Shown here: positions 57,398 through 64,000 of the stretch, piece after piece
How the letters are laid out: each line of letters starts with the position of its first letter
How positions within the stretch are numbered: the stretch's first letter is position 1
Assembly (NCBI GenBank): GCA_028287505.1
Contig: JAQBPN010000019.1
Coordinates: 62,001 to 126,000, forward strand
Direction of reading: 5' to 3'
Length of the DNA stretch: 64,000 nt
Origin: Fibrobacterota bacterium
GTDB lineage: Bacteria; Fibrobacterota; Fibrobacteria; UBA11236
Notes under the pieces: model-generated
Told to the model about the DNA's origin: nothing
Databases searched by the model: none
What the model saw: the letters and a program-made list of their open reading frames with translations, nothing else
Program-made: the position numbers and the translations under genes

Positions 57398-58635
57398 ACC
57401 GCCCCCCGCGCATCGGCCTCTTGGGCCCTTACGCCAGCGCGAACCTGGGAGATACGTCGGTCCAGGTGGCGGTGATGGATACCCTGAAGGAGCGGTTGGG
57501 CCCCGTCCGGTTCCTGGGCATCTCGACCAATCCGGCCGACGTGGCCCGGACACACGGCATTTCCGCAATCGCATTGTCCGGTGAACAGCCCCGGATCGAT
57601 CCGGTAGGAGCCGATGGTCCGGAGACCGGGATGGCATCAGGCGATGAAGGAAACGGCGGAAGCGGATTTTCCCCTTGGCTTCCCAGGCGCCTGGACAGCC
57701 TGCGGCGCATCCATCGCACCACGGCGTCCTTGGATTTGCTGATCATTTCCGGCAGCGGCCAGATAGACGATTTTTGGGGCGGCGCTTGGGGCCACCCCTT
57801 CCGCATGCTGGCCTGGAGCGCCAGCGCCCGGCGGCAAAGAGTCCCCGTCGCCGTTCTCGGAGTGGGCGTGGACGAATTGCACACCCGTCTGGGAGCCTGG
57901 TTTTCCATCCGCGCCCTGCATTTCGCCCAGTTCCGGGCGTTCCGGGACAAGGGATCCCTGGATCGGCTTCTGGGTTTGGGGCTCAAGGCGCCCAGCATGG
58001 TTTGCCCGGACCCGGCGTTCGGCCTGAAGCCGCCCGCTCCCCTTCCAGGCTCCGGATCCCGCCCGCCCTATGCCATCGTCAGTCCCATCGCGCGTGACGC
58101 GTGGCCGGGGGCCGAGGACGGGGTGTACGAGAATTATCTGCACACGCTCGCCAAGGTCTCGGAACACCTGTTGGAAAAGGGTTTGGACTTGCGGTTCGCC
58201 TGCTCCCAGACGCGCATGGACGTTCCCATCGTGGAACGCATCAAAAAGAAAATGACCGCCGCCGCGGCCGGGAAATGCCTCCTGGAACCGATCGTAAGCG
58301 TGGAAGACTATCTGAGAGCGGCCGGTCCCGCGGAAGTGGTCATCGCCTCGCGGCTGCATGCCGCCATCCTCGCCTTTGTCGCGGGCGCTCCCGTGATCAC
58401 CTTGGCGGATACCAGGAAGGTCCGGGTCCTGATGCAGGACATGCAGCTTCAGGAATTCTCCCTGGACCTCCGCGCCGCCGGGCCGGAAGCGGCTCTGGCC
58501 GCAATCGATGCCGCCTTATCGCGGCGGGAGAACATCAGGAAGCATATCGCGGGATTGCAGGGCCGCTTGCGCTCCGATCTGGCTTCGACCTACGATCAGT
58601 TGCTGGCCTCCGTCTTCCCCAAAAAAAGCCAATAA
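57394..58635 (+). CDS. Polysaccharide pyruvyl transferase family protein
   Basis: Protein of 413 residues. GLLGPYASANLGDTSVQVAVMDTL at the N-terminus and the C-terminal VVIASRLHAAILAFVAGAPVITLADTRKVRVLMQDM are the hallmarks of the polysaccharide pyruvyl transferase (CsaB/WcaK-like) domain; LLIISGSGQIDDFWGGAWG and VPVAVLGVGVD lie between. Such enzymes put a pyruvate ketal from phosphoenolpyruvate on a sugar, adding negative charge. A Gly/Pro/Ser-rich stretch (about 75-100) is probably disordered. The ATG overlaps the GT2 stop (ATGA). A strong terminator follows. Confidence 0.88.
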   Translation: MNRPPRIGLLGPYASANLGDTSVQVAVMDTLKERLGPVRFLGISTNPADVARTHGISAIALSGEQPRIDPVGADGPETGMASGDEGNGGSGFSPWLPRRLDSLRRIHRTTASLDLLIISGSGQIDDFWGGAWGHPFRMLAWSASARRQRVPVAVLGVGVDELHTRLGAWFSIRALHFAQFRAFRDKGSLDRLLGLGLKAPSMVCPDPAFGLKPPAPLPGSGSRPPYAIVSPIARDAWPGAEDGVYENYLHTLAKVSEHLLEKGLDLRFACSQTRMDVPIVERIKKKMTAAAAGKCLLEPIVSVEDYLRAAGPAEVVIASRLHAAILAFVAGAPVITLADTRKVRVLMQDMQLQEFSLDLRAAGPEAALAAIDAALSRRENIRKHIAGLQGRLRSDLASTYDQLLASVFPKKSQ

Positions 58636-58664
58636 AAAAAGCGGAGGGTTTCCCCTCCGCTTCT
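58634..58664. terminator. Bidirectional rho-independent terminator
   Basis: GCGGAGGG-TTTC-CCCTCCGC (58641-58660) is flanked by an A7 run on the left and TTCTT on the right. It sits between the convergent pyruvyltransferase and PEP-CTERM genes and suits both strands, better for the minus strand, where the A7 gives T7. Confidence 0.75.
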
Positions 58665-58691
58665 TATCCGAATATTTCGGTTCTTAATTAA

Positions 58692-59405
58692 TCAGGCCTT
58701 CTTGCGACGGGCAGCGAAGACCAGGCCGACCAGGCCCAAGCCCATCAGTCCCATGGTGGTGGGTTCGGGAACGGGCTGTACCGATTCCACCATCACGACC
58801 ATATCGTTGAAGTCGTTGTCGCCGCCGACCACGTCTTCCCAGGCCAGAACGTATTCGTTGGGGTTCCAGGTGCCGGTGCCGGCGCCGGGCAGCTTGACCA
58901 CGTCGTTCTCACCCTGGAAAGCGACCATGTGATCTGCAGCGCCGGAGTTGAGGGCGAAGTCGGAGTAGAAAGTGCCGCCGGCTCCGGAAAGGAAGTAGCC
59001 GAAGGTGTTGCCGCTGAAAACGACTCCGGTGTTGCTGAAATTCTTTTCAACCACGCCGAGATCGGAGATGGAAATGGCCACGCCCGCACCGGCGGTCGCG
59101 CTGCCGTCGAACAAGGTCACTTTCTTTGAGGGGTCATAGGCATCGTAAATGCCGAAGGTGTTGTTTCCGGCATTGCCGGCCAGCTCGATGATCATGCGGG
59201 AGATGGAGCCGCCCGTGGCCGTGAGCTTCCAGTACAGGTCAGGGTTGACCTGGTCCGTGTTCACGTTTACGCTGCTGGTTCCGCCTACGGTGATGCTGTT
59301 GAGCACGTTCTGCAAGCTGGTTTCCGGACCGTTGTTGATAACGGTGGCGAAGGAGCTGGCTGCGAGGGCCAAGGTGCCGATGGCGCTGAGTTTCAAAATA
59401 TTCAT
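58692..59405 (-). CDS. PEP-CTERM sorting-signal protein with DUF4114-like domain
   Basis: Secreted protein of 237 residues with a signal (LKLSAIGTLALAASSFA). The body is beta-rich and ends in a DUF4114-like segment (EYVLAWEDVVGGDNDFNDMVVMVE), whose Asp/Asn cluster may bind calcium. The C-terminus is a classical PEP-CTERM: PEP from residue 213 (VPEPTT), the hydrophobic MGLMGLGLVGLVFAA and the basic RRKKA. It lies 163 bases downstream of epsI on the same strand, the nearest substrate of the exosortase. AAGG is nine bases before the ATG. Codon use is less GC-biased than in neighbouring genes. Confidence 0.92.
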   Translation of the reverse strand: MNILKLSAIGTLALAASSFATVINNGPETSLQNVLNSITVGGTSSVNVNTDQVNPDLYWKLTATGGSISRMIIELAGNAGNNTFGIYDAYDPSKKVTLFDGSATAGAGVAISISDLGVVEKNFSNTGVVFSGNTFGYFLSGAGGTFYSDFALNSGAADHMVAFQGENDVVKLPGAGTGTWNPNEYVLAWEDVVGGDNDFNDMVVMVESVQPVPEPTTMGLMGLGLVGLVFAARRKKA

Positions 59406-59568
59406 TAGTGCAAGCCTTTCGAAGTGTCGTCGACTGTACCTTAAGCGAAGCCCATGCCAGTGGAAAAGGGCCTTTTCGATGGAAAAGTAAGTGTCGATTC
59501 AGGGGTAATGTAAAGGAATCCGGCAGACGGGGTATTTTTTTACAGCTAAACCGCCATTTTCCAAGGAA

Positions 59569-60210
59569 TTAGGGCAGGTTTTTCTCAAGTTCGGGAAGCA
59601 GAAAATGCGTGAAATCCTCGATTCTGACCTGAATTTGCTGCTGGGTTTCTCCCCTTCCCTCGGGAGTAAGAAGCCGGACCAGGGAGGCTCCCTGATGTTT
59701 TTCGCCAACCAGTCCCCCCAAAAACATCAAAAGGCTGGATTGCAGGTATTTGGCCGTATAGGTGTTGCCGATCTTGTACCAATAGCAGACCCACTGCCTG
59801 TGGTCCCGGATGTCGATGGATATCAGTTTGGCTGCTACACGTTTGCCGTCCAATTCCGTATCTCCGATGCTTCCCACCAGGGCCCCCGCCCCGCGGAGGC
59901 AGGCTTCCTGGGCATGCGCCGATTTGCGGCTGCTATGGGCGATGTAAGCGACGATCAATTCCATGTAGTTCTGGCCGTTGGAGTAGGTCCGTTCGATGAT
60001 GTCGCTGGTTTCCAGTCCCTTGATTTCCCCGGCGGACGCCTGCCGCTCTTCCACCAGCTGCCAGGAACCGATGGTGTTGGGAATATTGCGGGTCAGTTGC
60101 GTCACCCCCTGGAGCGATTGCCGGAACAGCACCAGATTGGACAGCCCGGCCGAAATGCCCAGCAGGAGCAAGGCCGCCAGCGTCCAAACCCACCGGGCGT
60201 TGCGGGTCAT
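59569..60210 (-). CDS. epsI: EpsI family exosortase-associated protein
   Basis: Protein of 213 residues. After an N-terminal membrane helix (VWTLAALLLLGISAGLSNLVLF) comes the EpsI domain: IPNTIGSWQLVEE, IIERTYSNGQNYMELIVAYIAHS, SAHAQEACLRGAGALV with the conserved His/Cys, and WVCYWYKIGNTYTAKYL. EpsI accompanies or is fused to exosortases and may act with them in the periplasm; its exact role is open. The ATG at 60210 overlaps the exosortase stop by ATGA, so the two are translated together. The longer open frame upstream in this register lies inside the exosortase gene and is not used. Confidence 0.9.
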   Translation of the reverse strand: MTRNARWVWTLAALLLLGISAGLSNLVLFRQSLQGVTQLTRNIPNTIGSWQLVEERQASAGEIKGLETSDIIERTYSNGQNYMELIVAYIAHSSRKSAHAQEACLRGAGALVGSIGDTELDGKRVAAKLISIDIRDHRQWVCYWYKIGNTYTAKYLQSSLLMFLGGLVGEKHQGASLVRLLTPEGRGETQQQIQVRIEDFTHFLLPELEKNLP

Positions 60211-61100
60211 CGGGATCCCCGCGAGGCCCTGGCCGCCTGAACCCGGTCCATGAGCACGCCGGCCAGGTAAAGGCACGTGAACGCGGCGATGAAAATGACG
60301 GACCCGGTGAACAGATGCAGATCCCAGGACCCTACTAGTGGGCGGAACACCGTGGCCGACCCCAGGCCCATGACCAGACAGGAAACCAGGAAAATGCGGA
60401 TGCCGTTTCCGATCACGGCCGCGGGGATGGCCATCAACAGGATCGCCGAGACGTGGAATCTGCCCTTTTCCCGGACCAGCCATGCGTAAAGGACGCTGAG
60501 CGAAAGCAGGGCGAGCAGACTGCGCAATCCGGAGCAGACGTCCCCGACTGCCAATTTTTCGTTCTGGAAAACCATGCTGGAGCCTTGGCGGATGGCCGGC
60601 AGTCCTATCAGGTTCAACAGCCCGGTGGCGAAATCGGCGGCGATGAGCTTCAGGGAGAAATTCATCTTGCTGATGACGAATTCGGGAGGGGGGACCATGA
60701 ACAGCAGAAAGACTATGGGAAACCAGACCACCTTGGCCATGGGCATGCCGAATTGCAGCAGGACGATCCCAAGCAGGGCCAGAACCAGGGTCATTCCGGA
60801 AATGGACGAGACATCCGCCATGCCCGCCACCAGATGGATCAGAATCGCGACGGCCAGGACAAAAAAACCCAGAACGGATCCGGACCGCGGTACCCGCCGG
60901 ATCTTTTCCCGATCCAGCCAAAGGAGAAACAGGGAGATGGGGACGATGAGCCAGCCGTGGGCCATATAGGACTCCGGTTCATCCCAACGCTCGACCATCC
61001 ATTTCAGGGTGGGGAAATAGTTCGCGATCAACAGGACGGAGAACGCGATCCAGGCGATGGGCTGCAGCAGCCGGGGTTTTACGAGATCACTTTTGCGCAA
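60207..61100 (-). CDS. xrt: Exosortase (PEP-CTERM processing transpeptidase-like)
   Basis: Integral membrane protein of 297 residues with about eight helices. The catalytic residues of the family are present: Cys189 in VGDVCSGLRSLLAL, Arg235 in GNGIRIF, and His262 in SWDLHLFTG. It recognises and cleaves PEP-CTERM tails such as those of the two proteins at 24744 and 58692. The start appears to be a TTG at 61100 with GGAAAA about six bases upstream; it overlaps the end of the TPR gene by 14 bases, and no ATG is near. Gene order TPR-xrt-epsI on the minus strand is the core exosortase operon. Confidence 0.93.
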   Translation of the reverse strand: MRKSDLVKPRLLQPIAWIAFSVLLIANYFPTLKWMVERWDEPESYMAHGWLIVPISLFLLWLDREKIRRVPRSGSVLGFFVLAVAILIHLVAGMADVSSISGMTLVLALLGIVLLQFGMPMAKVVWFPIVFLLFMVPPPEFVISKMNFSLKLIAADFATGLLNLIGLPAIRQGSSMVFQNEKLAVGDVCSGLRSLLALLSLSVLYAWLVREKGRFHVSAILLMAIPAAVIGNGIRIFLVSCLVMGLGSATVFRPLVGSWDLHLFTGSVIFIAAFTCLYLAGVLMDRVQAARASRGSR

Positions 61101-62994
61101 GCAGTTTTTCCGCGTCCTTGCGTTCTTCGAACGGCGCCTTGCTGGCCAGGGCGGATTCCAGGTATTTCCGGCCTTCCTCGTTCTTGCCGCCCTTGATCAA
61201 TATGTAAGCCATGTGGTATTGGAAGGCGGGATAGTCGGGCACCATATCCAAGGCGCTCCGGATCTGCTTTTCCCCTTCCTCGGCCTTTCCATTCATGGCC
61301 AGGATCCATCCGATGGTATCCATGATGCGCGGGTCCTGGTTCCTGGCCGCTTTCAGCTTGTCCAGATAGGGCGCCGCCTTTTCCAGGTTCGCCTGGCCGA
61401 TGCCGTATTCCCACGCCAGATTGTTCAAAGCCACCGTGTTCCCGGGGTTGAGCGCCAGCTCCCGAAGGTAATACTGCGAGGCTTTGGTTTTGTCCTTCTT
61501 CACCCAGTACTCCGCAAGCGTGGTGTTGATGCCTTGCAGTTTGGGGTATTCCCTGGAAAGCTTTTCCGCCAGGGCCATGGCCTTGTCGCTCTGGCCGGAT
61601 CTGGTGAGCAGTTGCAGCAGGGCCACCTTGTGCGTCAGGGTCGGCTTTTCCAAAGCGGCCAGGACCTTGGCCGCTTCGGCGGCATTTCCCACGCCGCTGA
61701 GTTCGGCGACATACAGGGTGGCGGCCAGCTCGCTGCGGGGCCAGCGTTTGTGGAGGTCCTGGGCGGCCTGGAAAGCCCAGAAATCCTGGTGGTTGACGCT
61801 GTAATAGTTGAACAGGGCCCATTGCCCGATGAACTCCTTGTCGGGAAGCATCTGGGCCATGAATTCATTGAGGGATTTCCGCAAACTGTCCGGCTGTTCA
61901 TTGATGAAGTCCGTGGCCTTGTTGTCCTGACCGATGGCCAGGTAGGCCGCGATCAGCGGGGGCATGAGCGTGGGACGCTTGTCCGTGATCTGCATGGTCT
62001 TCAACGCCTCCAGGGCGCGGGCCGGGTTCAGATTTTTCATGTGCAGGTAATAGATCATGTTCGCCGAGCTCATGCGCGCGGCCGGGGACGCTTCGCCCAT
62101 CGACTTGTAGACTTCGATGGCGGAATCGTAGAAGCCGCCTTTCACGTGGACGATGGCCAGCTCGGAAAGGGCCTGCAGGTTGTCCGCGGTGGCTTCCCTG
62201 TATGCCGAAAGCGCCTGCTTCGCTTCCGGCAGGCGGTTGGCCAGCGAGTACAGCCTGGCTTTGCGGATCTGCAGGGCCTGGAGTTGATCCGGGTCCGCGT
62301 CTTTCCAGGCATCCAGCGCCGATTGGGCGGAATCGATGTTGCGGTCCTTCAGGTAGCTGTCGATCATCAACAGGCGGGCCCGGGAATTCTTGGGATTCTT
62401 GGAGAGGATCCGGCCCAGGAAATTCCTGCTTTCCACGACCCGGCCCTGCTGGACCAGTACTTCCGAGAGGGGAAGCAGGGCCCGGACCGAATCCGGGTAC
62501 TTTCCGTACAGGTAGCGCAGTTGCTCCTCGGCCAAATCGAGCCTTCCCTGTTTGGCTCTTACGTTGGCCAGGAGAATGCGCGCGGGAAAATACCAGGGAT
62601 CCGTTTCCAAAGCCGAATTGATGGCTTCGAAAGCGGTTTCCGTTTCGCCTGCCTGGAAGGCGAGTTGGGCGAGGATGATTTTGCCTTCTTTGTTGGCGGG
62701 GTGCTCTTTCACGAACATCTTGGTGTTGCGCAGGGCTTCCTGGGTATTTTTGTCCTGGAGATTGACGCGGTTGGTCAGGTCCAGGACTTCCAAATCCGCA
62801 TAGGGAGTGTAGCCGCCCTGCGCGTCGTAGGCCTTCTCATATTCCAGCCGCGCGGCGGTGAGATTGTTCTCTTGGGCGTAGAGGCGCGCCTTGATCATGT
62901 GTTTGGCATGGCGTTTTGCGGGAAGGTTTTGCCACACCACGTAGGCGGCGACGGCAAGCAAGGGTACGATCAATGAGAACAGGAGTTTTTTCAT
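61087..62994 (-). CDS. PEP-CTERM system TPR-repeat protein
   Basis: Protein of 635 residues with an N-terminal membrane helix (LLFSLIVPLLAVAAYVVW) and then TPR units to the end: ARLYAQENNLTAARLEYEKAY, GKIILAQLAFQAGETETAFEAINSAL, ARILLANVRAKQGRLDLAEEQL and others, at least ten. It matches the TPR proteins that go with exosortase/EPS loci, although a lipobox cysteine is not evident here. It is probably a periplasmic scaffold for secretion or glycan assembly. I take the ATG at 62994 (MKKLLFS); a GTG at 63003 is the alternative. It is the first gene of the xrt operon and is divergent from the Wzz-type gene. Confidence 0.9.
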   Translation of the reverse strand: MKKLLFSLIVPLLAVAAYVVWQNLPAKRHAKHMIKARLYAQENNLTAARLEYEKAYDAQGGYTPYADLEVLDLTNRVNLQDKNTQEALRNTKMFVKEHPANKEGKIILAQLAFQAGETETAFEAINSALETDPWYFPARILLANVRAKQGRLDLAEEQLRYLYGKYPDSVRALLPLSEVLVQQGRVVESRNFLGRILSKNPKNSRARLLMIDSYLKDRNIDSAQSALDAWKDADPDQLQALQIRKARLYSLANRLPEAKQALSAYREATADNLQALSELAIVHVKGGFYDSAIEVYKSMGEASPAARMSSANMIYYLHMKNLNPARALEALKTMQITDKRPTLMPPLIAAYLAIGQDNKATDFINEQPDSLRKSLNEFMAQMLPDKEFIGQWALFNYYSVNHQDFWAFQAAQDLHKRWPRSELAATLYVAELSGVGNAAEAAKVLAALEKPTLTHKVALLQLLTRSGQSDKAMALAEKLSREYPKLQGINTTLAEYWVKKDKTKASQYYLRELALNPGNTVALNNLAWEYGIGQANLEKAAPYLDKLKAARNQDPRIMDTIGWILAMNGKAEEGEKQIRSALDMVPDYPAFQYHMAYILIKGGKNEEGRKYLESALASKAPFEERKDAEKLLAQK

Positions 62995-63097
62995 GGGCGC
63001 CACAGTGGGTTAAATGGTATGTTTATCCGAAGAGCCCACCGGGAAATGAGCGGAAATTCAGGCCTTCAAAATTAATATTTATCTTTCCCTATTGTAA

Positions 63098-64000
63098 ATG
63101 AGCCCCAGCACTTCCTCCTCCGATGAATACCACGTGGGGGAAATGGAGGAGTTATCCTCCACCCCACGTAAAATACCCTCTCTTGCCAGCCTATTCCATA
63201 TCCTTTGGCTCAGGAAATGGGTCGCCATAATCGCATGGCTCGTGATCGCCATCCCGGTGGGCGTGACTCTTTCCATTTTCGATCTCCCCAAATCATACTA
63301 TGCCACCACGGTCATGCGCTTTCCGGAGGTGATCGGGGCCCAAACCAACGTGATGCGGGACGTGGCCATCACCCAGGGGCAGAGCATCATCAGCATCCTG
63401 AACAGCTTCCAGGTGCTCGACGGCACCATCCGCAAGCTCGGAATGCGGTTGCGCATCACCACTCCGGAAGCGTTCCAAAAGGACATTTTCAGGAAACTCG
63501 AATATAGCGAAGGCCTGGGGTTGGGCACCTATTCGATAAACCTGGAAAAGGGCCTGAAGGCCACCATCAGCTATAAACCTCCCAGCGGGAGTTCGGAATA
63601 CAAAATCTACAGCGGCCCGGTCCAAAGCGAGGGCAAGCTGTCCATGCCCGGGCTGGAAATGGAGTTGACCCAGGAGTTCCTGTCCGGGGTCAGGGGAAAC
63701 CGGGTGGATTTGAAATTCAGCGAGTTCGATGAAGCGTTCCGGGACCTGCGGAAAAGCATGACCGCCCGGCCCCTGGGAGGCGGAAATTTCGAAATCCGCC
63801 TGAAGGATCGGGACCCCTGGATGGTGGCGGAGATCCTGAACACCTTGCAGAAGCAGTTCCTGGACGTCTATTACGGCACGACGGAAGTGCAGGACGTGGG
63901 CATCCTGGTCCAGATGGAAAAGGATCTGGACCTGGCGAAGGAGAAGCTGGAAAAAAGCCAGGACGAACTTTCCCACTATTACGCCGATCACCCCGAACTC
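63098..64000 (+). CDS. Chain-length determinant (Wzz/GNVR-type) protein, N-terminal part
   Basis: The first 301 codons are in the window. A polar cytoplasmic N-terminus (SPSTSSSDEY) precedes a membrane segment (KWVAIIAWLVIAIPVGVTLSIF). Next comes the Wzz periplasmic part (YATTVMRFPEV, VMRDVAITQGQSIISILNSFQVLDGTIRKLG), and a coiled-coil helix starts near the end (QMEKDLDLAKEKLEKSQDELSHY). Such proteins set polysaccharide chain length and, with a Wza-like channel such as the one at 25416, form the export machine. The second membrane segment and any kinase domain lie beyond the edge. The ATG at 63098 has no ribosome site; in-frame GTG 63134 and ATG 63143 are alternatives. Confidence 0.85.
   Translation, partial: MSPSTSSSDEYHVGEMEELSSTPRKIPSLASLFHILWLRKWVAIIAWLVIAIPVGVTLSIFDLPKSYYATTVMRFPEVIGAQTNVMRDVAITQGQSIISILNSFQVLDGTIRKLGMRLRITTPEAFQKDIFRKLEYSEGLGLGTYSINLEKGLKATISYKPPSGSSEYKIYSGPVQSEGKLSMPGLEMELTQEFLSGVRGNRVDLKFSEFDEAFRDLRKSMTARPLGGGNFEIRLKDRDPWMVAEILNTLQKQFLDVYYGTTEVQDVGILVQMEKDLDLAKEKLEKSQDELSHYYADHPEL
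63132..63169 (+). repeat. Nested hairpin in the 5' coding part of the Wzz-type gene
   Basis: ACGTGGGG (63132-63139) pairs with CCCCACGT (63162-63169), and inside it GGAGGA-GTTA-TCCTCC (63145-63160) forms a second stem. Both are perfect. The structure begins 34 bases after the ATG and could slow or regulate early translation. Confidence 0.5.

Noticed and set aside
1-64000. tRNA, rRNA and CRISPR arrays
   Set aside because: I read all gaps for tRNA-like cloverleaf elements and regularly spaced direct repeats and found none; the repeats seen are inverted or low-complexity.

Overview
The window is 64 kb of GC-rich, gene-dense bacterial chromosome. About 50 protein genes are supported and no rRNA, tRNA, CRISPR array or intact insertion sequence was seen. 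The organism looks like a Gram-negative member of the FCB group, most likely a Fibrobacterota lineage; this is inference. It rests on a short primary-type sigma factor, secreted proteins whose tails resemble the Por/T9SS C-terminal secretion domain, lipoproteins, and an exosortase/PEP-CTERM system with its exopolysaccharide genes. Several genes seem to have a -10 box so close to the start codon that the mRNA would be almost leaderless.

Layout. 1-2.8 kb (minus): a lipoprotein cut by the window edge, a UDP-sugar 4-epimerase and a UDP-HexNAc dehydrogenase. 2.8-12 kb, mixed housekeeping: Mrp and DUF971 (Fe-S related), a sigma-70 factor, a TPR membrane protein, an SDR, an alpha/beta hydrolase, a Mn-type superoxide dismutase, and a PuuD-like membrane protein overlapping a small c-type cytochrome. 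This part also holds the only long gene-free stretch (9315-10017), with a polypyrimidine tract and a large nested inverted repeat. 12.1-20.8 kb: DprE1, DprE2 and a UbiA prenyltransferase (the decaprenylphosphoryl-arabinose type pathway), then a FemAB-like protein, a tandem VanZ protein, LhgO, and a secreted sugar/sorbosone dehydrogenase-like protein.

20.9-58.6 kb is a large glycan locus. It has two UDP-glucose dehydrogenases, UDP-GlcNAc 2-epimerase, a Wza-like export protein, many GT2/GT4 glycosyltransferases, an O-antigen ligase/polymerase, two Wzx-type flippases, several methyltransferases, a polysaccharide deacetylase, an asparagine-synthetase-like amidotransferase and a pyruvyltransferase. 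A compact sugar-modification block (46.2-53.9 kb) carries a C-methyltransferase, a 2OG-type oxygenase, an epimerase, a UDP-sugar dehydrogenase, a DUF4910 protein, a cytidylyltransferase and a PIG-L deacetylase. Two adjacent secreted paralogues lie inside the locus.

58.7-64 kb: a PEP-CTERM protein, then EpsI, exosortase and a TPR protein as one overlapping minus-strand operon, and divergently the start of a Wzz-type chain-length protein that runs off the right edge. Taken together, the region builds, modifies, polymerises and exports one or two surface glycans and processes PEP-CTERM proteins in the same envelope system.
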